DNA of 64,000 nt. Source: Dioscorea cayenensis subsp. rotundata. Taxonomy: Eukaryota > Streptophyta > Magnoliopsida > Dioscoreales > Dioscoreaceae. Each line of letters begins with the position of its first letter. Position 1 is the first letter of the stretch. Both the position numbers and the translations under genes were made by a program. The notes under the pieces were generated by a model, which saw only the letters and a list, made by a program, of their open reading frames with translations, was not told the DNA's origin and did not search any database. The DNA lies in assembly GCF_009730915.1 (NCBI RefSeq), contig NC_052496.1, forward strand, positions 62,001 through 126,000. Direction: 5' to 3'. Below are positions 51,648 to 63,200 of this stretch, piece after piece.

Positions 51648-53947
51648 TGAATGATGATCAACTCTTTTCTTATTATTATTATTACTTAAAATTATATTCA
51701 AGTTGTGTTTTGTTTTCATGGTGGCTGGTTGTTTACATGTGAAGAAGTGATGAGTTTGTTTTATTTTATTTTATTTTTTTCTTTATTTTTTGTAATGGAT
51801 GTGTATCAGTGTAAATTAAGAAGAGAGTGGATTTGTTTTATTTATGGGTGTTTTTATTTAATTATAAGTTTGGTTGATGTTTAACTGTTATGGATTGGTA
51901 TTATCATGTAGTCATTGTGATTCTTTTTTAACTTTTCAAAGAGTTGGGTCCATGGACTTGAAAAAAGTGGGATTAGGACAAGATTCTGAGTTTTGTACAA
52001 TAAAATATATAGAGCTTTATTAGTGTAAAATGAAATATATATGATAATTAATTTTTGTAAGTTTTGAAAGTGGCAATCAAAGTGGGCCATGAAGACATCA
52101 TTGATAAGAATAGTAAGTTAATTGTTCAAAGGACTAATTAAGCACGCAAAGAAGGAAAGGGACATTGTGTTATTATGAAATCTATTTTTTCTTTTTTTTC
52201 TTTTTTTGAGAAGATAAGTGAGTGGTTACCCTCACGCAACAACGCCTTCAAATATCTTATTAATGCCTTTTTTTTTAAAATAAAAATAAAAATAATAATT
52301 AGTATATTTTTCTTTAATTTTTAATTTTAGATGTTGGTCCAACATTCATTATTTTGTTTGATTTTGAACCCTACAAAGGGTGGTTATAGTGTCCAGAATC
52401 AAATTAAATGCCTACCAATTATTTTTTAAAATTTTTATTAATATTAATAATTAACTATTATTATAAAAATGATTTAAAGCCATAGTTTTTTTTTTTTTTA
52501 GTCTTTTGGCATGAAATTTATTACTTAGTGTGTTGGTGTTTTTCTTCAAATACGGTTCGAACCATTGATTGAGGTATTAACTTTTCAATTGTGCACATTA
52601 ATAACATAATTTATCCATTCTATTAATAAATAAGTAAATATTTAGGATATAAACAAAATTTACAACATAATTGAAGGAGTAATTTGAAATATAAATACTT
52701 TTTCTAATTTAGAAGCTAAATCAATGCTGCTAAACTTAGCCTTAATATTTATAAACAACAATGACGGGATTGGACTGCAGTTTTTAAAAAAAGGTAAAAA
52801 TGGCAAGTTAGACATGCGCATGAGGTGTTTGTGAAAATGCCGAGCTGGACATGCGCATGAGTTGTTTGTGAAAATGCGGAGCTGAGCTGGAGATGCGCGC
52901 GTGAGAAAGTGCATGAGAAGTGGTAGGAATGGATTATGAGGTGGGAAGGAGGGGACAGAGAGGACTATCAGTTCCGAGTGTTGCGGCGGCAAAGGCATCA
53001 TTATAACTTGTTAGGTAGAACCAGGGAGGTAGTAGGTACAAGGGGAGAACAGCACCATAACACTAAACCAGGAGGCCACTCAGGCATACCAGGCCTGGCC
53101 CTATGTTTTTCTCTTGTCCCTTCCTTTTTCTCTGGTTTTTCTTTTTTATATATATATATATATTTAATTAATTATGATCTACATGTATATATTTTCACAA
53201 ATTCTCATTATTGTTTATATATATATATATATATAACTTTAAAAAAAATATAAAAAGTAAATGGGAATACAACTGGCTTAGTGAATACGTCTGAGTGATC
53301 ACCAACAATTGATCTCTTAGCTTTAGTATATCCACCTTTATTAGATTTGTTCTTCATAATTCTCCTATTTTATTTGTCTTTATTATTTCCCTAGTTTTGT
53401 CTCTTTATACTTTTATTTGTATCACTTGCTTTTCTTTTAACAAAATTGTAATTTATTTATTTTAAAAAAAATTATATGCACATTTATTAAACATTATTAT
53501 TATTATTATTTTAAGTTTAGAGATCAAAATAATGCTATTGTTATTAAATACTATGTCAATCAAAGGTGTTTAAAGCATGAACTAATATTGCACTTACACC
53601 TAATTTTGTAAAAAACAAAAGTTTTCTGATCCTGGGCATATAACATTGGATAAAATGTCTCTCTTCTAACATGATTTAAATAATTTTATTAATACTCATT
53701 ATTAATTTTAATAAAATTTTCAAAAAATTAAATACAATTCAAGATGGGAAAATTTTGTTTTAATTAATGTTAATTAAATCATCTCAAACTTGGATTAACT
53801 AGAATAACTAAAGTTCAGAATTAGAGAACCTTTATAGTTTATTCCTTAGGCCAGGTATTCAAAATACCTAAAAACACAACTGTAGCTTCCAGCCAATACA
53901 TCACAAATAAAGGTGTAGCATTGTTCCTCTAGTGGGTCATATATATA
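51648..53947. other. Intergenic region downstream of PCaP-like gene
   Basis: PCaP-like 3'UTR to about 52030, then AT-rich DNA. A GC-richer patch (52790-53110) holds two near-copies of the phrase GACATGCGCATGAG and GTTTGTGAAAATGC about 45 bases apart. Two TA runs occur (about 53147-53162 and 53217-53235). The nitrobindin 3'UTR is at the right. No further gene is supported. Confidence 0.5.
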
Positions 53948-56092
53948 TTAAAGCTTCTTGAGAAGGGCTTTAAGATGAGGTTGAAGGCTTGTTAACTGTG
54001 TTGCCATCTGAACTACATAAGACAACTCACCGTTTGTCACTGTAAAAACCCTAGTTATGTCCTTCACCTGCAAAGATAAAAGTTTCTAAGTCACCATGTC
54101 ATGTTATGGAAAAACTTGCATTCAGATTGACAATTTATGATTTATTGATAAAGAATTTATTAGTCCATCTAGAATTGATAAGCTGGAATTAACTACTGAT
54201 CAAGAGGTAACTATTTATGATTCAGATTTTCATGTTTGATGGAGGTCATCTTACCAAAGAAGTACTGATATTAGTCAAATTCTTCGGAGAATTAAAACTA
54301 ACAAGCATATTGAATGACAAGACAAGCAAAGCAGAATTGTCAGATTGATTAGTGACTCTTAAATCATAATTTGGTCCTTTGTGCCATTGAATCCTCAACA
54401 ATGCAAGTGCTTTATGATCTGGGCATAACAACCTAATAAAATTTCTTCTGCAATCCGGGTGACTAGCTGTCTTGAGTCCTATTTTTTCCATTTGGACCTT
54501 ACAATCTTCCCAGAGATTCTTATCAGTGAGTTCACCATCAGAAAAAGAGAACATTATCTTTACATGAAACAGTAATACGTACTCAGATTATGAGTGTTGA
54601 ATGACCATCCTGAATATTTATGACAGCAAAGCATCAGTTGAGAATAAAAACAATGACCAAAGTTCGCTATTAAAGATGCATTGAATTTTAATCAACATGA
54701 AAATGCAAAAACCCCTGATTGTCATGAAAATGGGAATTAGACAAGCTTGTAAATTGCTGAATATATAGCAGTGCATAGTCTCTCAGTATAGACAATGAAA
54801 TAAATTGCTAATAATATAGATAAAAAAATCCTTCACAAGGATATATATATATATATACCTTTGATGCATTCCCAACAAGTTCACTTTTGAGAGTCACAAT
54901 CTTATTTTCAGCATCATATGAACCTTTCTGCATTTCAAAAGAAACAATGAATGCAGTATATAATTCAAAATAGACTCAAAGAGTGACAAAGTATTGCCAA
55001 AGTCATCAATATTCACGGACAGTAAAATAGAAGTGCAATTGCTTAGGTTCAGATTCTAGATACCCAAAGATTGGAACATGTTTTGCCCATTTGCATAGAG
55101 ATTAAATAAAGAACTAGAAATGTAAATTTTTTTAAGAGTTTTCTTGATATATAACTCTGTAAAACAGCTCAATTCAGTTGCATAATTATCATCTCAAGGT
55201 TTGTGATAGCATATACTTTTACAACCCTAATATTCATATTTCACAGCAACTTGCCATTAATTTTTTTAGGAAAGTGGATAAACCACTAATTTATTAAAAA
55301 AAATAGCAATAACAAAACATCGGCATGACCAAGAGAAAACACACAAACACACAACATAGAGCCAGTAGTAGAAAAAAGAAGTACAAATAAGACAAAAAAG
55401 CAAAATAACACTGGGAAACAGCCACCAGAAGTGATACTAGCCCATACCAACAAGCTGGAAAAACAAGCAAAAACAAGAGAAAAGAAACATCTAAGCCGGC
55501 AACTTGGCATTATAGAATGTTATAGTTGCATTGATATTTAGAAAATTTCAGTAATTTCCTTCTTGTAAACTGATTACAAACTTGAAATTTTATCAATAAA
55601 TTAAATTCTCAATCTCGTTAATCAAAACACAAGAAATCAACAATGATGCCAATTTCTCGAATAAATCCAAACTCGCGCACAAATTGGAGCTGAATCAACA
55701 GTAGAAACTAAGAAAGTATCAATAAGATTGAGGATTTATCTACAAAGCTCTGGAGTAAAGGGAATGGAAAGTACCTGAACCTCAACGAGACCTGTGCTCT
55801 GAGCGATGACGACGTCGATGGAGCCATCAGGACGAGGGCGCCAATACCCGCTCTCGGCGTGCATCGGCTCACCGGAGGCCAGCTTCCATGTCTTCTGGGA
55901 ATAGGAAATCACCGGCTTGCCGGAGTGGGAGAAGACGAGCTCTTCTCCATAGCTGAAGGAGTTGATGGTCGGATAACCACCCTCCCCTTCACCTCGCCAT
56001 TTTCCAAGCAAGTACTCGAGAGGGGCTACCAATGGGTGAACCGGCGGTGGTGATCTCGCCGGAGAATCGGAGCCGCCGGCGATCCTCTCCAT
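53948..56092 (-). CDS. Nitrobindin-type heme-binding protein (UPF0678/THAP4-like)
   Basis: Three exons on the minus strand: 55775-56092, 54859-54927 and 53948-54067, giving 168 residues, about the family length. The fold is a ten-stranded beta-barrel. The signature GKWRGEGEGGYPTI starts at residue 30; the block HAESGYWRPRPDGSIDVVIA and the C-terminal ATQLTSLQPHLKALLKKL follow. The histidine at 160 in QPHLKALL aligns with the heme ligand of Arabidopsis nitrobindin (At1g79260), which binds ferric heme and reacts with nitric oxide and peroxynitrite. A role in reactive nitrogen detoxification or sensing is inferred from the family. Intron 1 holds a LINE tail and intron 2 (54068-54858) an unexplained open frame. 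Confidence 0.94.
54246..54554 (-). other. Unexplained 102-codon open frame inside nitrobindin intron 2
   Basis: On the same strand as the host gene, an ATG at 54554 opens a frame to a stop at 54246-54248, with normal-looking composition (LWEDCKVQMEKIGL, HPDCRRNFIRLLCPDHKA) and a donor-like TTTG/GTAAGA near its end. No family is recognised. It may be a relic of a lost gene, an alternative exon or chance; I do not call it a gene. Confidence 0.25.
55260..55498 (-). mobile_element. 5'-truncated LINE tail with target-site duplication in nitrobindin intron 1
   Basis: The 239-base insert lies between copies of GCAACTTGCCATTA (55246-55259) and GCAACTTGGCATTA (55499-55512), a 14-base duplication with one mismatch. 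On the minus strand it ends ATTAGTGGTTTATCCACTTT and an A-rich tail, an ending known from plant L1-type LINEs. No reverse transcriptase remains. One mismatch in the duplication suggests moderate age. Confidence 0.7.
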
Positions 56093-56093
56093 T

Positions 56094-56131
<38 letters not shown>

Positions 56132-56702
56132 GTAGCCCTGCGACTTGCGAGCACATGGTCGTCTATCTCAGCAGCTTTAATCTCAACTGCCGGCCCTTGA
56201 TGAACCAATACGATACCGACACGTGGAACAGGCAATAGATAAAGGTCAACTAGAAGCGCGATATATTCAGATAAAATAATTAACTCTGATTTTTTAACAA
56301 GAGAATAATTCATCAAACGTTATTATCTGATTATTTTTTTTAAATGAGGATAAATACTATAATTACCATGGTTATTCTGTTAATAAATTGGAATAAATCC
56401 TTTAACGAATGCAATATGAAATATAGCCACGTATCAAAATTTTGGGTTTTAAGTTATACACAAATCACAATTGTCAATATTTAATGACTCACTAGAACGG
56501 AGGAAACACCAGAAATACATAACAAGTATAATTTAAAATTGTAACTATGAAAAAGAAAAAGGGAAAAAAAAAAAAACAAAAAAACAAAATGTTTCTCATG
56601 GGTTAACTGATGCCATGTCTAACCATGTTTGCCAAATGGCATGAGTCAGGGGATCCACTGGTCCCCTTTGTTTTGTATCTTGCCAGCATGCTGACCTAGT
56701 GA
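56093..56702. other. Nitrobindin promoter and RPC3 distal 3' end
   Basis: GC-richer leader and promoter to about 56240, then AT-rich spacer, then the probable distal 3'UTR exon of RPC3 (about 56590-56703). No gene is seen. Confidence 0.45.
56095..56130. repeat. (CT)n / (GA)n microsatellite abutting the nitrobindin start
   Basis: On the coding strand eighteen GA units end two bases before the ATG at 56092, so the run is almost certainly in the 5' leader. Confidence 0.9.
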
Positions 56703-56703
56703 C

Positions 56704-57246
56704 CTGCAATGGAAAACACATATCAGCTCACAATAATCTCTTTGTGGATATATATATGTATATCCCATCAAACCAATAACTGCAGAAGTAGCATCTACAA
56801 AAGGATTTAAGTGTTCAGATGTAGAAAAAATGCAAACTTTCTTTGGACATCTTTGGGATGATTTATTTAATACCAACATCCAAATTGACTTCTCTGGGAC
56901 AATTCATTCAAGGGTATCAATACTTGAGCTATTAGTTTTAAGTAGTGAGGAAGATATATAAAAAGGAAGTTGATGTAAATGAAGCATCAGAATGACTTTT
57001 CAGACAATGAAACTCAACAGCATCAGTGACAACAAGAGCACAAATTGTGATTGAATTGCAGGCATCAGGTTATTCAAAATGCTTCTTGAAGAATTGGTAA
57101 AACTTATAATAGAGTTGATGCTTATAATTGGTGCAAATGCAAAGTGCATATCCCAAGCAGGAAAACTCAAATGGAGCATATATTGATCATGCGCATTAAG
57201 TGATTGTTTCGCTGGTGAGTAACAAGAATGCAAGAGTTGATAATAC
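56704..57246 (-). other. Probable 3'UTR intron of RPC3
   Basis: Eleven bases after the RPC3 stop a donor CACAG/GTATTA (G at 57246) occurs, and a strong acceptor TTCCATTGCAG ends at 56704. The stop-to-junction gap is too short to trigger nonsense-mediated decay. Confidence 0.45.
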
Positions 57247-57257
57247 CTGTGATGCTG

Positions 57258-60200
57258 TTAAAAATCATGGAAAAGCATTAGCGCATCATCAAGCTTTAGA
57301 AGAGAAGATTCTAATATCAATCGACCCTTCTGCAACCGCTGGCGTTTTGCCTTGTCCTGCAACGCCTGTCAAAAGGGAAGAACTCGTATGAATTTGAATT
57401 TAATGTGTCATACTTGTGAATAAAATGGTATTTGAGTTTCTATTAATTAGGTTAGTAGGGAAAAAATAAATGATCCTGAAAAACACTAAGCCTGATAATC
57501 AAATTTGTATGAAATTCCTGACCTCTTGTTCTTGTTCTAATATATGAGCAATCTTTTGACTTAGATTTAAAGCAGCATGGTACATGTCATCCAGAATGTG
57601 TACACAGAGTTCATCCCAGTTCACACGCCATAGAAAATGTTGTGTGGTTCCACTTCCCTGAGCGATTGCTTTCTAAAAGAAATGAAGAAACAAAAGTTTT
57701 GTTTAGTTCCATAAAATCAATCCTTGACAGATAATAGTTAAATTAAAAGACAAGTATCATCTTTGGAAACAATAATAGCATAGGGGTATGAAGAGAAGAA
57801 AGAGAAGACAAAAAGAGCATATCTCTTTTAAGTGTAATTGCAAACTGTTGTATCAGCATTTCATCTAGACACGGTTCAGATACCTGTTTGTAAGTGTTCT
57901 GAGCTGATCAGAACAAGAAACATCTGAGATGACAAATGGGTGCCACAGACAATTATTATCAAAGCTGACATGATAGAACCGTTAAATTCAAGCAACTCAT
58001 ATATGAGCTGATGGGACATCTCTGAAACCACATTTCTAAATAATAATAATTAAAAAAAAAAAAAGAATATTTGTGTGTGAACTGGTGAATAAACATAAAA
58101 TGGTTTCTTCTCCTTGACCTTTGATAAGCTATTCTTGTATCAATGTCTCTGCTGAATGATTATTTGTTTATATAACATCATTGACCAACAACAGCTGCTT
58201 TTTCTATCAGACAACCTTGCAATGAAAGAATCTTATGTCAAACCAACCAAAACCTATTCTATATTGCTCGGCAAGAAATGACAGATGGACACAGAATATA
58301 ATTGATCACTGAGTCCAACATGAAAAGACCATAGTTTAGTGAATATTGTTTGAATCATTAGGATTTGCATAAGTCACCGGCATTCATATTCTGATCATAT
58401 AAAACAGACCCTTATCACTTTTAAGGCCATAAACATGCAACCATCAGATAAAAACTGATACTATCTAAACTGACGTAGAAAATATTGAACTTGGAAATTC
58501 AGAAATGCTCAACTGCATTCTTTTCTTACCTTCATCTCCAAGAACTCGTCCTTCCAAAGTTTGAGTAGAATTCCTTGGGTTGTCTTCTTTTCAATTAGTG
58601 TAACATCTGAAATCTATCAAAAAGTAGAGAAGGTAAGCATTCTAAGAAAATATAAATTTACTACTCAATGTTACCATGATTTATCATTAAAAAGATGTAA
58701 TAAGGTGTCTACAACATTTTCCAAATATCAAAAACAAGACATCATAGAACACGAGAATCAAGGACAAACAGACACAGTATAACAGCATGCAGAAAAATCA
58801 TGCAACACAAAGCAATAGGCAAGAATAATTTATTGAATATTAAAAACATTTGCTGTAAGTACAATTGATCAAACATAAACCTTGGAATGTTCACCAGGTT
58901 CAAGATTAAGGGCATTAGACTTTTGATTAATAGGCATACTTTTCTACAATATAAGCGTTAGAGGACCTTGGTGCATTTTCTAACCAGCCTGTGCAAACAT
59001 ATACACCATGTTTGGTTGGCGGATAAGTAGTATTCCCCCAACCAAACAACTTGGGATAAATTATTAACATACTTTTAAACAATTAATTTACAAGTATATT
59101 TGATAATTAATTTTAAAATTATTAATATTTATAAATATCTATCATTATTTAAAAAAGTAAAATTTTAATTTTAGAATATTTAGTTTTTATCAGTATTAAA
59201 TTATTAATTAAGTCAAACTTTGATCAGTCCAAATAAAAGTTTTTCCTCCGACCCACTATTTGGAAAAAAAATTCCTTAACCTCACATTTTTATCACCCAA
59301 CGAAACATTACCATAAAAATTGGATAATGCAGGAATGCAGCTTTGTGTGTAGTGATTTATGCACATTAAAAAAGTGCTAGTAAGTCCATAAAAGCTGCAA
59401 TTTACAAATTATACATTGTTTTCAGTACTGTAAGTGCAGAGCGTTTAGTAATTGACGAGATTTTGTCAAATCATGTAACTTATACTATGTCTTGAGAAGC
59501 ATACACTAAAAGTAGGAAGATTCTCCCATACCCAAATCGCCTATACCCAGCGGGAGTTATTTATATGGAATACATAGTAATTATAGTTCACATGAGATGA
59601 GAGCATTTTGGAAAATAGAGATTTGGCAAGCTATCATGGAGCATCCAGCAGTTGAGGTTTGATTCCAACTGGGGTTGGCAAAGGTTATTGTTGTTGGGAA
59701 CAGGTAATTTGGGTATCGAAACTTAACCCCAGAGACAAAGTTGACTAAACATCATTTCTAGTTATAATGTAGTTGAATAGGAAGGCGCAACAAACAGATA
59801 TACTTATAATACCATAGAAACATATGATGAGCCTACAGGAAGTAGAGAAAAGTCTGAAACACAAGTGACAGACAATGAATGGCAACACAATAATCCCATA
59901 GCAAGTGAGACAGAGAGATGAGATCTGTATCTTTTTAATAAAAGGAGTAAGAACATATTTGCTCTCCTGCTTCCAATTAAAATGGGAGATCACATATTCA
60001 AAACTTGAAGCTAAAACAACAACCAACAAAAATCAAACAATTTTATGCGATGTAAATTAGAAATCCAGGACAAGAACCAAAAATATAAAATCAGGAAGAA
60101 CTCATATTGTGGAAAAAAGTAATTACATGATCTGTTTCTTGTACAACACCTTGCTTGACCAGAAACCTGAATATCCTATGTGCAACTTCACCATATTTTT

Positions 60201-63200
60201 TTAATACCAGTGCTTCGACCTAAAATACAGAGAACAATGTGCATAAAATATTGCTCCTAAGTAAATATAGCTGATAGAAGTTCAGGGTGTGTACCTCTTC
60301 AGTTTGACAGATTTTAATAATGACCTTCAAATCTACAAAGCAGTATATCCTCAGGATGCCAGAGATCAGGAAAAAAATTACTGCAAGTTCGTCACATCAG
60401 TAATAATTATAATACACATATAAACTTCATTACCGATTTCATATAACACTCCTGACTCCTTGCTAGATATACTAGAACCAAGCTTTTCAAGAACCACTCT
60501 AACATGCTCCATTGTCATTCCAATACCTCCTGGCTTTCCTCTTACTGCTTCAATGATGTTTTCAATTGATGATTGAACTGCAGCAACCGAATCAGACCAT
60601 AAAAATAGTTCACACAATCAAATGTCTATCAATCACCTCATATGATCTTATAGCATAAAAATTAAGCAAACTCCGCAAACAAATTAATAGAGGAAAATAA
60701 TAAGAATGCAACAATGTTTATCTATTGACACTCTTGCTACTAGGGAAGAGCCCAGAATCCGCCCACATAAATAAATAAATAAATGCATGAGCCTGATGAA
60801 AAACATGGCCACCTGTAATTTATGGGCATGCAATTTTTCCAGGCTTAAGTTGCTAAGATAGCTTAACTAGCCATCAATCATCTTAAAAGTGTACCAATTC
60901 CTTGTAAGATAACAACCCCAGTTAACCAAGGGAAAGGTGAACAAGAGATGAAAAGGCATATAGCAATCCTTTCTTCAGAAGAGAAATAAGTATGGCGACA
61001 TCATTTGCTACCAGTATGCTTTGAAACATGAGGAAAAACCACATCTAACAAACGATTGCCTTAATAGATACAATAAAAGGAATGCCCAGTTCCTTTTTTT
61101 AATTTTACATCAAACTCACCGGAATTCTTATTCCCTTCTGATGTATTTGATTCAATCATTGCTTCCAATACAATGCCAGCATCAAGACCGTACCTCGATC
61201 TTACATTTGTGGCACACGCCTAAGAGGAAAAGAAGCAAGAGCAGTGAAAACATGGACCATGAAATGACACTAAAGGATGTTCTTGAGATCCTTTATAGTA
61301 TCCAGCAAGGATGATTAAGATAACCACAAGCATACTAAGTTGGTTAACCACAGACATAAAATTGAATGTTTCTAATTTAATGAATGGAAAGTACAAAATG
61401 TTACCAAAAAAAAAAAAAATGAAGCAGCTAGAGCTACCAATAGGAATGAATTCAAATAATTCAAATTTTTGGAAATACCAGGGGAAAAAGGATCCTGCCA
61501 AATGATGTAGCTAAACTATTCCTCGCTAATTATATAGACACAAATTATTCGTAAATTTATGTTCTATATGAAGGCAAAACACACCAAAGAAAGGATCAGG
61601 ATTCAGGGTAGTAAGTTAATGTTTCATCACTATTTTATCTCCACTATTTTTTAGATTTCCCATATTTGTCAATATTCCTCTGAAAGACATAAAAGTGAAA
61701 TGACCTTGAAAATAGATAATTATAATTAATATTTCTATTTTGTCTATATAGACACAAATTATTCGTAAATTTATGTTCTATATGAAGCCATAACACACCA
61801 AAGAAAGGATTAGGATTCAGGGCCGTAAGTTAATGTTTCATCACTATTTTATCTCCACTATTTTTTAGATTTCCCATATTTGTCAATATTCCTCTGAAAA
61901 ACATAAAAGTGAAATGACCTTGAAAACAAATAATTATAATTAATATTTCTATTTTGTCAAATACAGAGGTGCATACAAATGTAAGAAGTTCAAAGAACAA
62001 TCAATGCCAGCAGATTTCAAAGAGATGAAAAATAGTATCAATTGGCAAGAATTTGATATGACATGCTATACAGAAATAGCAAATGAGAAGGAAAAATTGT
62101 ATAATGGATGAAAACACTAAGGAAGAAAGAAGATCTGTAAAACTAAAATTTGTCAAATTTTGAGGACATGTCTATTCCTATTATAGCAGAACAATTGGGA
62201 GAAACATCAATGATATTAAAAAATGAGAATGGCTAGAGAATTTAACCTTCTTCTTGAGACAATAAACAAACTTCTCAAAATTCACACGCCAAAGCACTCC
62301 ACTCTCAACAATCACAGCTTGAGTTTCTTTGTCAATCAAAGCTTCATGCTTCCTCTGTCATAAACAAATTTGTAGATTTACAAAGAATAAGCAAATACCT
62401 TAGCAAGTCAAGTTTAACTTCTGTCTCTTTCCCCAAGAAAAAAAGTAACTATGGCAAAAGCAATGAGAATCATCCAATTAGCTAAATTCACACTCTAACT
62501 CAAAAAACTAATGGTAGTTATGCCTGAATATAACTTGAGATAATCATACAAATATCCGAATCATTAGAGTGAAACTGCATGCACACTTCCTTAGTTGGCC
62601 TATCAAATACCTAAGACCAAACTGCTTAGGTGTAATAAACCTAAATACAGCACAAATAAAGAAAAAAACTAGCTCTGTATAAGCATACTAAGATCATAAG
62701 CAATACCTCTACACTAACTCTGTATGAGCATACTAAGATCATAGAGTACAATTTTAGGATATCTTGGTCACATATATTTCACATACTTTATGTATTTTTA
62801 ACTTTTAAGCACTTCTGATGAACTAACTTTCTTCAAAACCATGCACTACACATTAAAACTTAATTTGGCCAGATGAAACATTTTCAAAAGATAAAATATT
62901 CACAATGCTGAGAGCAACAACCTTGTCACCAACTGTATATGAATTATGGCCAGGAGTTTTTGACTCTTCCTCTTCCCCTGTGCTACCAATGGCAGAAAAT
63001 CTCTCAATTACAGGGAGGGCAGCACCAATCATAGCCAATTCTTCTACAGACAAATTTACTGCATCAGCCTGAAAGAATACCATAATGTTAGCTTCATATT
63101 TCAACTGCAGTTGAATACCATGGAACACCAACAACGAGGGTACAAAGCAGTGTAAATCTCAATGTACAGAGCCTAACTTTGAATTTCAAAACAAGATCCT

